Source of the DNA: Myxococcus dinghuensis
GTDB lineage: Bacteria; Myxococcota; Myxococcia; Myxococcales; Myxococcaceae
Assembly (NCBI RefSeq): GCF_024198235.1
Contig: NZ_JAKCFB010000004.1
Span: forward strand, 372,001 to 436,000
Direction: 5' to 3'
DNA: 64,000 bases
This document shows positions 1 to 6,922 of the stretch, piece by piece (position 1 is the first letter of the stretch; each line of letters starts with the position of its first letter). Below the pieces are notes generated by a model, which was given only the letters and a program-made list of their open reading frames with translations, was not told the DNA's origin and made no database searches. The translations under genes and the position numbers were made by a program.

Positions 1-1037
1 AGCACCCCGCGCAGGGACATGTGCGCGACCTCGCCCAGCGTGCCGTCCTTCGCGCTGCCCCAGCGGGGCACCTGGAGCGAATGGTGCCTGGGGTCCGTCA
101 CCCGACCCGGCCCTCCGCGCGCGGCGAAGTAGAGGTCTCCCGCCGGCAGGAAGGACACGGAGGTGGCGGGCGGGACCTCCACCCCCAGCGCCGCCACCGC
201 GTCCTCGGGGACGAAGGCCGCGGCCCCCAGCCCTTCCACCTCCACGGGCACCAGCGCCGCGCGCTCCACCGCCGCCTTCGCCTCGCGCTGGGAGAACCCC
301 GCCCAGGCGGCGAAGTCCGCCACCGTGGCCGGGCCGAACTGGCGGAAGAAGAGGGCCGCGAGCCGCGCGTTGCGCTCCTCCACGTCGGCCGGGACCTTCG
401 CGCCGGCGAACGGACTCCTCGCGGGCAACCGCCACAGGTATCGCTCCGTGTCGAGCCGCCCGCCCTCCAACGAGCGCTCCACCTTCCCCTCGAACTCGAG
501 GTGGCGCAGCGCCGGCGGCAGCGTGGAGGAGATGCCCGCCTTCTTCCCCGCCTCGCCCAGGCTGCGCACCACGCCCGCGGGCAGCGCCTTGCGCAGCGCG
601 TCCGTGGACAGCGGGCCCTTGCGCAGCGCGACGAGCACCGCCTCGCCCACGTCCACCAACTCCCGCGGCTCGATGCCGGATTGCGCGTGCTCGCGCTCGG
701 CGCGCTTGCGGTACTGCGCCTCCGCCACCCGCAGCGTCAGCGCGACCTCCGAGCCGGGCACCAGGTAGATGCAGCCGCGCACCGCGGGAATCACCTGGAG
801 CCGAGAGGCCTCCACCGCGCGGTCCAGGTCCGCCCGCTTCATGTCGGGCGCACGGGCCGCGAGCGCCAGATACACGTCCGCGCCCCCGAGCGTGCGCACC
901 CAGCCGGTGGCGCCGACGAGCGCCTCCAGGGACAGCGACAGCGGCTCCGCCAACCCCTGCGTCCGCAGCCAGTGAGCGCGGGCACGGTCCAGGGAGATGC
1001 GAAGCGCGACGGCGGGGGCGGCGTTCTTGCGGGGCAT
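1..1037 (-). CDS. Winged-helix DNA-binding protein, HTH_42 (YcaQ/AlkZ-like) family, 3' end outside window
   Basis: Reading leftwards from an ATG at 1037 the frame stays open to the window edge, giving at least 345 residues; the C-terminus lies outside. A purine-rich GGAGGAG lies just upstream of the ATG. The protein begins MPRKNAAPAVALRISL and shows the layout of the HTH_42 superfamily: an N-terminal region followed by winged-helix repeats, with the phrases RGCIYLVPGSE and FGPATVADFAAWAGF. Family members include bacterial AlkZ/YcaQ DNA glycosylases that unhook interstrand crosslinks, but many are uncharacterised. The catalytic QxQ-type motif cannot be confirmed here. It is divergent from gpmA with about 130 bases between the starts. 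Function inferred only from family. Confidence 0.72.
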   Translation of the reverse strand, partial: MPRKNAAPAVALRISLDRARAHWLRTQGLAEPLSLSLEALVGATGWVRTLGGADVYLALAARAPDMKRADLDRAVEASRLQVIPAVRGCIYLVPGSEVALTLRVAEAQYRKRAEREHAQSGIEPRELVDVGEAVLVALRKGPLSTDALRKALPAGVVRSLGEAGKKAGISSTLPPALRHLEFEGKVERSLEGGRLDTERYLWRLPARSPFAGAKVPADVEERNARLAALFFRQFGPATVADFAAWAGFSQREAKAAVERAALVPVEVEGLGAAAFVPEDAVAALGVEVPPATSVSFLPAGDLYFAARGGPGRVTDPRHHSLQVPRWGSAKDGTLGEVAHMSLRGV

Positions 1038-1168
1038 GGACTCCTCCGTGCGGGAGGTCTAGGCCGGAAGGCCCTCCCCGCGCCACGAGCCCCCGGAGTG
1101 CAGGGGTCCTCCCGGAGTCGGCCCTCCCCCCTTGGCCGGGACCTCTCCCCTGGGCTAGCAGGGAGTCC

Positions 1169-1777
1169 ATGCCCCTCCTCGCCCTCGTCCGTCACGGCCA
1201 GTCCTTGTGGAACCACGAGAACCGCTTCACCGGGTTCGTGGACGTGCCCCTCACCGAGCAAGGCCGCAACGAGGCCCGCCTCGCCGCGCGCGCGCTCCAG
1301 GGACTCCAGTTCGACGTGGCCTATACCTCCGCGCTCACCCGCGCCCAGGAGACGCTGGCCATCATCCTGGACACGCTCGGCCAGCACCCGCCCGTCATCC
1401 GCGACGCCGCGCTCAACGAGCGCCACTACGGCGACCTCCAGGGCCTCAACAAGGCGGACGCCGCGAGGGAGTTCGGCGAGGCGCAGGTGAAGCTGTGGCG
1501 CCGCTCCTACGACGTGCCGCCCCCCAACGGCGAGTCATTGGAGATGACCGCCCGCCGGGTGCTCCCCTTCTACGAGCGCGCCATCTCCGGCGACCTGCGC
1601 CTGGGCAAGAACGTCCTCGTCGTCGCCCACGGCAACTCCAACCGTTCCTTGGTGATGAAACTGGACCAGCTCACGGGCGAGCAGGTCGTGGGGCTGGAGC
1701 TGGCCACGGGAGTCCCCCTCGTCTACGAGCTCTCCACCGAGGGCGCCGTGCTGTCAAAGCGGACCCCCGGTCCTTGA
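1169..1777 (+). CDS. gpmA: 2,3-bisphosphoglycerate-dependent phosphoglycerate mutase
   Basis: Interconverts 3- and 2-phosphoglycerate in cytosolic glycolysis and gluconeogenesis. The 202-residue protein starts MPLLALVRHGQSLWN; the RHG motif (residues 8-10, H9 the phosphohistidine) is followed by the R-F-T-G-F-V-D-V-P-L-T-E-Q-G substrate region, LNERHYGDLQG at 82-92 with the acid/base Glu at 84, and the second catalytic His at 154 in VVAHGNSNRS. It is shorter than the roughly 250-residue E. coli enzyme, but a compact form of about 200 residues is common. The ATG is the first in frame after the divergent promoter region. A cofactor-dependent mutase rather than a generic histidine phosphatase is favoured by the conserved RHYG loop. 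Confidence 0.93.
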   Translation: MPLLALVRHGQSLWNHENRFTGFVDVPLTEQGRNEARLAARALQGLQFDVAYTSALTRAQETLAIILDTLGQHPPVIRDAALNERHYGDLQGLNKADAAREFGEAQVKLWRRSYDVPPPNGESLEMTARRVLPFYERAISGDLRLGKNVLVVAHGNSNRSLVMKLDQLTGEQVVGLELATGVPLVYELSTEGAVLSKRTPGP

Positions 1778-1888
1778 GACAAAAAGAATGCAACGACCGG
1801 ACGAGGCCCCCCTCTTGTGAGCAACGGGAATGAATGTCATGAGCCCGGCCCCGTCTGAAGTGTCGAGTACCTCAACAAGGACGCCACA

Positions 1889-2554
1889 ATGAAGGCCCTC
1901 GTCGTCGCCGTCGCATTGCTGTCCGCCGCCTCCTCCTTCGCCCAGGACTCGGCCAACGAGAAGTTCCGTGGCCCCCCGCCGGGCCGGCCCGTCCCGCAGC
2001 AGCCGGCCCCGCCGACCTCGGGTCCGTTCGTCCCGCCCAACCAGACGGGCACGCTGGTGGTGGTCAACCGCGACGAGCTCGCCAGCCGCATCGAGCGTCT
2101 GGAGCGCCTGCTCGCGGACATCGAGGACCGCGCGGACCGCGACACGCGCGCCAAGGCCCGCCGCGCCCAGGAGCAGCTCGACGGCGTGCGTCGCGCGGTC
2201 GGCGAGGCGCCGCTGCTGGCGAACGTGATGCCGAGGCCGCAGCCCCCGCCGCCGCCGCCGGCCATCCGGCCGATGTCTGACAGCGCCTTCCAGCGGGTCA
2301 TCGACGCCATGAACCGGGAGACCTTCAAGGAAGACAAGATGCGCATGCTGACGATGGGCCTGAACGACAACTACCTCCTCGTCTCCCAGGTGTCGCGCAT
2401 CATCAACATGTTCCAGTTCGCCGACGACAAGCTGGCCGCCGTGCAGGTCGTGCGCAACCGCATCCTCGACACGGACAACAACTACCTGCTCTTCAACTCG
2501 TTCACGTTCTCCCAGGACAAGAAGAAGCTGCAGGAGATCCTCACCCAGCGCTGA
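1889..2554 (+). CDS. Secreted DUF4476 domain protein
   Basis: 221 residues. Residues 1-19 (MKALVVAVALLSAASSFAQ) form a clear Sec signal peptide. A proline-rich linker follows at about 25-50, then a short heptad-rich segment around 60-95 (SRIERLERLLADIEDRAD) that could form a coiled coil, then a second proline stretch. The C-terminal 95 residues, from MSDSAFQRVIDAMNRETF, match the helical DUF4476 domain, which is widespread in myxobacteria and Bacteroidetes and has no established function. An AAGGA ribosome site lies 8 bases before the ATG. The gene stands alone and is convergent with the thioredoxin-like gene; a hairpin lies between the two stops. Confidence 0.78.
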   Translation: MKALVVAVALLSAASSFAQDSANEKFRGPPPGRPVPQQPAPPTSGPFVPPNQTGTLVVVNRDELASRIERLERLLADIEDRADRDTRAKARRAQEQLDGVRRAVGEAPLLANVMPRPQPPPPPPAIRPMSDSAFQRVIDAMNRETFKEDKMRMLTMGLNDNYLLVSQVSRIINMFQFADDKLAAVQVVRNRILDTDNNYLLFNSFTFSQDKKKLQEILTQR

Positions 2555-2580
2555 CTCCAGCGCGGCGGAGCAGAGGACCC

Positions 2581-2609
2581 GGGCGTCGCGGAGAGTTTCC
2601 GCGGCGCCC
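2581..2609. terminator. Hairpin terminator between convergent genes
   Basis: A 12-base-pair stem with one G-U pair: GGGCGTCGCGGA (2581-2592), loop of 5, TCCGCGGCGCCC (2598-2609). It is followed by a pyrimidine/T-rich run (2610-2620) on the plus side. It sits in the 64-base gap between the stop codons of the DUF4476 and thioredoxin-like genes and could serve both strands. Confidence 0.6.
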
Positions 2610-2618
2610 TTCGTCGTT

Positions 2619-3176
2619 TCAGGGCTCGCGACGCTCCGCGCCGACCAGGGCCTTCAGCACCTCCCGGGCCTCCGGCGTGTTCGCGGTGGCATGGGCGACG
2701 GCGATCACACGGCCGTCCGCGTCCAGCGCGATGGCGTACGGCGTGCGACTGGTGGGCAGCGCGAGCGCCTTGCCCATGTCACCGTTCTTGTCGAGCCACG
2801 TGTCGTCCCAGAACTGCCGAGGCACCCGCGCGCGGGCACGCTCGCGCGCCGCGCCCTCCCCCACGAAGAAGGGCAGCTTGAAGGTGAGGATGGAGGCGCG
2901 GTGGACGGCGGGCGGAACCTGTTGGTCCGCGGTGTCGAACCAGCGCTTCATCTCGTCGCCCGCGTCCTTGTCGGTGATGACCACCAGCAGCGTGGGCCGG
3001 CCGCTCAACTCGTGACTCTGGTGGGCCTTGCCCTCCAGGTCCTTGGCGGAGAACCCCGGCAGCTTCTCCCCCTGCTCTGGAAGAGCCCCCGCCGGAGCGG
3101 AGAAGAGCAGCGCGCCGCCCAGAAGCCAGGCGCCCGCATGCCCGGCCTGCCTCCGTTCCCTGTCTCGAATCCGCAT
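2619..3176 (-). CDS. Thioredoxin-fold envelope protein without a CxxC motif
   Basis: The chosen ATG at 3176 (MRIRDRERRQAG) has a GGGGAGG ribosome site about 6 bases upstream; the longer in-frame start has none. The 185-residue product has an N-terminal charged stretch and hydrophobic segment (AWLLGGALLFSAPAGAL, residues about 16-32), consistent with a signal peptide. It continues as an AhpC/TlpA-like fold: LPGFSAKDLEGK, then RPTLLVVITDKDAGDEMKRW and a late TPYAIALDADGRVIAVAH strand-turn typical of thioredoxin folds. No CxxC redox motif is visible, so disulfide exchange is not expected. It lies downstream of hemN on the same strand, about 90 bases away. Role unknown. Confidence 0.62.
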   Translation of the reverse strand: MRIRDRERRQAGHAGAWLLGGALLFSAPAGALPEQGEKLPGFSAKDLEGKAHQSHELSGRPTLLVVITDKDAGDEMKRWFDTADQQVPPAVHRASILTFKLPFFVGEGAARERARARVPRQFWDDTWLDKNGDMGKALALPTSRTPYAIALDADGRVIAVAHATANTPEAREVLKALVGAERREP

Positions 3177-3269
3177 GCCTGCCTCCCCGGGACCACGGTC
3201 CACGGGTAGAGGTGCACATGGCGCGCGCGGGCGGCCAGGGACACGCGGGCCGCATGCCCGCCGGGCGGC

Positions 3270-4640
3270 TCACACCGTCCGGGAGAAGCGGGGCTTCTCG
3301 GCTCGGGACAGGTACGTGTCGAAGACCATGGCCACGTTGCGCACGAACAGCCGCCCCATCGCCGTCAGCTCCAGTTGCGTACCGGCGCGCTCCAGCAGCC
3401 CGTCCTCCTCGAAGCGACGCAGCAGCGCCAGCTCCGGCGCGAAGCGCCGAGCCCCGTCCTCGCCCAGGTCCACCCAGGCGTTGCACATCAGCTGGGTGAT
3501 GACGGCGCGCCGGCGCTGGTCGTCCTCGGTGAGGTGGATGCCCCGCTCCGTCGCGAGCCGTCCTTGCGCGACGCGCTCGTAGTAGGTCGGCAGCGGGCGC
3601 ACGTTCTGGGCGTAGGCACCGCCCACGTCGCTGATGCCCGTGCTGCCCAGCGCCACCACGTCCGCGGCGGCCTTCACCGTGTAGCCCTGGAAGTTGCGGC
3701 CCAGCCGGCGCTCGGACAGCGCGCGCGCCAGCTCGTCCTCGGGCACCGCGAAGTGGTCCATGCCGATGGCCTGGTAGCCCGCGTCGAGGAAGGCCGCGCC
3801 AGCCGCGCGGAACAGCTCCAGCTTCACGGGCGCGGACGGCAGCGCCTCCGCGGGCATCCGCTTCTGGTGCTTGAGCACGTCCGGCATGAAGGCGAAGGAA
3901 TAGACGGCCAGCCGGTCCGGCCGCATCGCGAGCACGGTCTCCAGCGTGCGGTTCCAGCCCACCGGGTCCTGATACGGCAGGCCGTAGATGAGGTCGAAGT
4001 TCACGCCCGTGAAGCCGAGCGCGCGCGCGTGGTCCAGCAGCCCGCGCGTCACCTCCGGGGACTGGAAGCGGTTCGTCACCTCCTGCACCCGCGGGTCGAA
4101 GTCCTGGAGCCCCATGGACAGCCGGTTGAAGCCCAGCCGCCGCAGGAGCGCGAGCTGCCCCAGCGTCGTCACGGAGGGGTGGACCTCGATGGCCACCTCC
4201 GCGTCGGGCACCAGGTGGAAGCGGCGCATCAGCTCCGTCCACAGCCGCTCCAACTGCGCCTCGGAGAGGAACGTCGGCGTGCCGCCACCCCAGTGCACCT
4301 GGGAGAGCCCCCGGCGCGTGCCCAGCTGCGCCACCACCAGGTCCATCTCCATCACCAGGTGGTCGATGTAGCGGTCCGCCGCGCTCGGGTCCTTGCTGAT
4401 GACCACGTTGCAGCCGCAGTACCAGCACAGGCTGTGGCAGAACGGCAGGTGGACGTAGAGCGACAGCGGCGCGTCCGCGGGCCGGCTCCCGGCGTTGCGC
4501 AGCGCGACCGTCAGCGACTCCGGGCCGAAGTCCTTCTTCCACTCCGGCGCGGTGGGGTAGCTGGTGTAGCGCGGTCCGGAGACGTCATAGCGGCGCAGCA
4601 AATCCGGGGAGGGCTGGGGGATACCGGGCAACGGTTCCAT
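3270..4640 (-). CDS. hemN: Oxygen-independent coproporphyrinogen III oxidase
   Basis: Radical-SAM enzyme that decarboxylates coproporphyrinogen III to protoporphyrinogen IX without oxygen. Starting at ATG 4640 gives 456 residues, the usual HemN length, with the diagnostic SGPRYTSYPTAPEW at 21-34. The cluster-binding LPFCHSLCWYCGCN supplies C68, C72 and C75 plus the extra C77 typical of true HemN rather than HemW. Further landmarks are HWGGGTPTFLS and the C-terminal HemN domain. An upstream in-frame GTG (4670) would add ten residues but has no well-placed ribosome site. It follows the cbb3 operon, separated by a terminator hairpin, which fits haem supply during microoxic growth. No FNR-type TTGAT-N4-ATCAA box is visible upstream. 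Confidence 0.95.
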   Translation of the reverse strand: MEPLPGIPQPSPDLLRRYDVSGPRYTSYPTAPEWKKDFGPESLTVALRNAGSRPADAPLSLYVHLPFCHSLCWYCGCNVVISKDPSAADRYIDHLVMEMDLVVAQLGTRRGLSQVHWGGGTPTFLSEAQLERLWTELMRRFHLVPDAEVAIEVHPSVTTLGQLALLRRLGFNRLSMGLQDFDPRVQEVTNRFQSPEVTRGLLDHARALGFTGVNFDLIYGLPYQDPVGWNRTLETVLAMRPDRLAVYSFAFMPDVLKHQKRMPAEALPSAPVKLELFRAAGAAFLDAGYQAIGMDHFAVPEDELARALSERRLGRNFQGYTVKAAADVVALGSTGISDVGGAYAQNVRPLPTYYERVAQGRLATERGIHLTEDDQRRRAVITQLMCNAWVDLGEDGARRFAPELALLRRFEEDGLLERAGTQLELTAMGRLFVRNVAMVFDTYLSRAEKPRFSRTV

Positions 4641-4697
4641 GGCTCCACGCCATTCCAAGCCCCGTGCCACCTTCCGTGCCCCGCGCCCCGCGGCGGA

Positions 4698-4716
4698 CCC
4701 CGCAGAAGCTGCGGGG
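4698..4716 (-). terminator. Hairpin after the cbb3 operon
   Basis: Perfect 8-base-pair stem, CCCCGCAG / CTGCGGGG with a 3-base loop, located 45 bases past the ccoG stop and before hemN. There is no T-run on the minus strand, so it is a weak intrinsic terminator at best. It probably separates the cco and hemN transcription units. Confidence 0.45.
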
Positions 4717-4761
4717 GACCGTGGCCGCGCGCACTTCTTTCGCGCCCCCCGAGTCGCCTGC

Positions 4762-6180
4762 TCAGCCTCCGGACGAGGCGGGGCCCAGGAAGCGGGCCTC
4801 GATGCGCTTCGTCTCGCCGGAGGCGGTGTCCTGGACCACGACGACGAAGGTGAAGGGAATCACGTTCCCCTCGCGGGGCATGGTGACGAACAAGGGCACG
4901 CGGAAGTTCTCCAGCGAGGCGAGCCGCACCTCCCGCTGGGGAATCACCACCTGCGCGGCCGTGGGCCCCTCCACGGAGAGCGTGAAGGTGGACTCCTTCG
5001 GGTTCTTGTTCACCAGGTGCAGCTCGAACTGGTTGCGCACCTGCCCACCGTCCACGACGTAGGGCATGCCCTGGAAGCGCAGCAGGTTCGCCTCGAAGGG
5101 CACGCGCTGGATGACGTTCCACACCAGCCCGCCCACGGAGAAGAGGAACAGCGCGCCGTACAGCGCCAACCGGGGACGCCACATGCGCCGGGGCTTGCCC
5201 GCAAGCCCGTTGAGCGAGTCGTAGCGGATGAGCCCCCGCGGACGGCCGACGCGGTCCATCACCTCGTCGCACGCGTCGATGCACTGCGCGCACGACAGGC
5301 ACTCCATCTGCAGCCCGTTGCGGATGTCGATGCCGGTGGGGCACGCGAAGACACACTTGCGGCAGTCCACGCAGTCACCTCGCGGCGGCGCGGCCTCCTG
5401 GGGCTTCACCTTCACCATCCGCCCCCGCGGCTCTCCGCGCCGGGCGTCGTAGCCGATGATGATGGAGTCCCCGTCGTGCATCGCGGACTGGAGGCGGCCG
5501 TAGGGACAGACCACCACGCACAACTGCTCGCGGAACCAGGTGAAGTTGAAGTACAGCGCGCCGGTGACGGCCATGGCCCAGGTGAACGCCACGGGCGCGG
5601 TGGCCGGCCCCGCCGCCACCATGGAGACGAGGCCGCCGGCGGACACGAAGAGGCTGAGCGCCGCGTGCGCGATGAGCAGCGACACGCCCACGTAGGCGCC
5701 GTGCTTCCCGGCCGCGCGCGCCACCCGCCCGGGCGTCCAGGGCGCGCCCTCCAGCTTCAACCGCCGCTCGCGGGGCCCGTCGAAGAGCCGCTCCAGCGGG
5801 CGGTAGATTCCCTCCAGGAACACCGTCTGCGGGCAGGCCCAGCCGCACCACGCCCGGCCCACCCACGCGGTGACGAACAGCAGCCCGAAGCCCGCCGCGG
5901 TGAGCAGGAAGAGCACGCGCCAGAAGTCCTGCGCGTTGTACGTGGCGCCGAACAGGTAGAAGCGCCGGGCCGCCACGTCGAGGTGCACGGCGGGGTGGCC
6001 GCCCACCTCGATGAGCGGCAGGGCCACGTAGATGGCGATGAGCACCGCGAAGGCCCAGCGCCGACGGTTGATGTAGCGGCCCTTCACGTCCGCCGGGTGG
6101 AGCGCCCGCCTCGAGCCATCCGCGTGGATGGACGCGAGCTGGTCGATGCGCGGGCCCTCCTGCTGGGGTGCTGTCGCCAT
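4762..6180 (-). CDS. ccoG: Cytochrome c oxidase accessory protein CcoG (FixG/RdxA-like)
   Basis: 472-residue membrane ferredoxin needed for maturation of cbb3 oxidases, where it is thought to reduce copper during delivery to the CuB site. Several transmembrane segments (for example WAFAVLIAIYVALPLI and VLFLLTAAGFGLLFVTAW) surround WVGRAWCGWACPQTVFLEGIY, the polyferredoxin signature. Two 4Fe-4S motifs follow at about residues 264-305: CVDCRKCVFACP and CLSCAQCIDAC. The C-terminal 130 residues form the FixG-type immunoglobulin-like domain. It is the last gene of the cco operon, 21 bases after ccoP, and full length for the family. Confidence 0.94.
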   Translation of the reverse strand: MATAPQQEGPRIDQLASIHADGSRRALHPADVKGRYINRRRWAFAVLIAIYVALPLIEVGGHPAVHLDVAARRFYLFGATYNAQDFWRVLFLLTAAGFGLLFVTAWVGRAWCGWACPQTVFLEGIYRPLERLFDGPRERRLKLEGAPWTPGRVARAAGKHGAYVGVSLLIAHAALSLFVSAGGLVSMVAAGPATAPVAFTWAMAVTGALYFNFTWFREQLCVVVCPYGRLQSAMHDGDSIIIGYDARRGEPRGRMVKVKPQEAAPPRGDCVDCRKCVFACPTGIDIRNGLQMECLSCAQCIDACDEVMDRVGRPRGLIRYDSLNGLAGKPRRMWRPRLALYGALFLFSVGGLVWNVIQRVPFEANLLRFQGMPYVVDGGQVRNQFELHLVNKNPKESTFTLSVEGPTAAQVVIPQREVRLASLENFRVPLFVTMPREGNVIPFTFVVVVQDTASGETKRIEARFLGPASSGG

Positions 6181-6201
6181 GTGCGCGGTCCTCGTCCGAC
6201 C

Positions 6202-6750
6202 TCAGGGCGTCTCGGGCTCGCCCTGCGGCGCCTTGCCGCCGGGCACGTTGGTGCCCTTGAGCGTCAGCACGTACGCGGTGACGGCCTTGACGCGCTCGGC
6301 GCCCAGTGTCCGCTCCCACGCGGGCATGCCCTTGGCCACGCTGCCCTCGGCCACGACCTTGTGGATGGCCATGGGCGCGCCACCGTGCAGCCAGAAGCCG
6401 TCCGTCAGGTTGGGGCCGATGAGGCCCTGTCCCTGGGGGCCATGGCAGGCGGCGCAGTTGGCCTGGAACACGGCCTTGCCCCCGGCGACGGACTCCGGGT
6501 CCTTCACCAGCGCCAGCAGCATCTCGTTCGACGCGGGCTTGTTGCCGGAGGCGCGCCGGGCGAACTCCGCGGACTCCGTCGCGTACTCGCCCATCTGCCC
6601 CGGCCCGGCCTCCGCGATGTGGAACCAGAACCAGTAGCCCGTGCCGAAGACGATGGTCGTCCAGAGGATGAACAGCCACCAGTTGGGCAGGTTGTTGTCG
6701 TGCTCCTCGATGCCGTCGTAGACGTGGTGGACCAGCGATTTCTCACTCAT
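6202..6750 (-). CDS. ccoP: cbb3 oxidase subunit CcoP, short monohaem form
   Basis: Membrane-anchored cytochrome c subunit that passes electrons to CcoO/CcoN. The N-terminus contains DGIEEHDNNLPNWW followed by the anchor helix LFILWTTIVFGTGYWFWF, the classic CcoP N-terminal signature. Only one haem motif, CAACH (about residues 100-104), is present in the 182 residues, with the cytochrome-c core GPNLTDGFWLHGG after it. Most CcoP proteins are near 300 residues with two haems, so this one lacks a whole cytochrome domain. The ATG overlaps the ccoQ stop by 8 bases and ccoG follows after 21 bases. The anchor and operon make the identity firm. Confidence 0.93.
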   Translation of the reverse strand: MSEKSLVHHVYDGIEEHDNNLPNWWLFILWTTIVFGTGYWFWFHIAEAGPGQMGEYATESAEFARRASGNKPASNEMLLALVKDPESVAGGKAVFQANCAACHGPQGQGLIGPNLTDGFWLHGGAPMAIHKVVAEGSVAKGMPAWERTLGAERVKAVTAYVLTLKGTNVPGGKAPQGEPETP

Positions 6751-6922
6751 GACCGCCCTCCCCGCGCTCGGCCAGCGGCATCTTCGAGAGCGCGTCGAAG
6801 TCCTGGCTGCGCCGGCCGATGAAGACCCAGGCGCAGACCCCCAGGAAGATGGCGATGAACAGGACGAGCGCGAACAGGGGCAGCTCGGTGAGCGACATCC
6901 CTTGGTAGAATTGCTTGTACAT
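6743..6922 (-). CDS. ccoQ: cbb3 oxidase small subunit CcoQ
   Basis: A 59-residue single-pass membrane protein, MYKQFYQGMSLTELPLFALV at its start, with one hydrophobic helix over residues 13-36 and a polar tail SQDFDALSKMPLAERG typical of CcoQ/FixQ. CcoQ stabilises the oxidase, especially the CcoP association. Its ATG overlaps the ccoNO stop by one base, and its own stop overlaps the ccoP start by 8 bases, so the three are translationally coupled. Assignment rests on position and shape as much as sequence. Confidence 0.85.
   Translation of the reverse strand: MYKQFYQGMSLTELPLFALVLFIAIFLGVCAWVFIGRRSQDFDALSKMPLAERGEGGHE

Noticed and set aside
4641..4761. Possible FNR box upstream of hemN, expected from the microoxic context
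   Set aside because: No TTGAT-N4-ATCAA-like sequence is present; only a GC-rich hairpin is seen.
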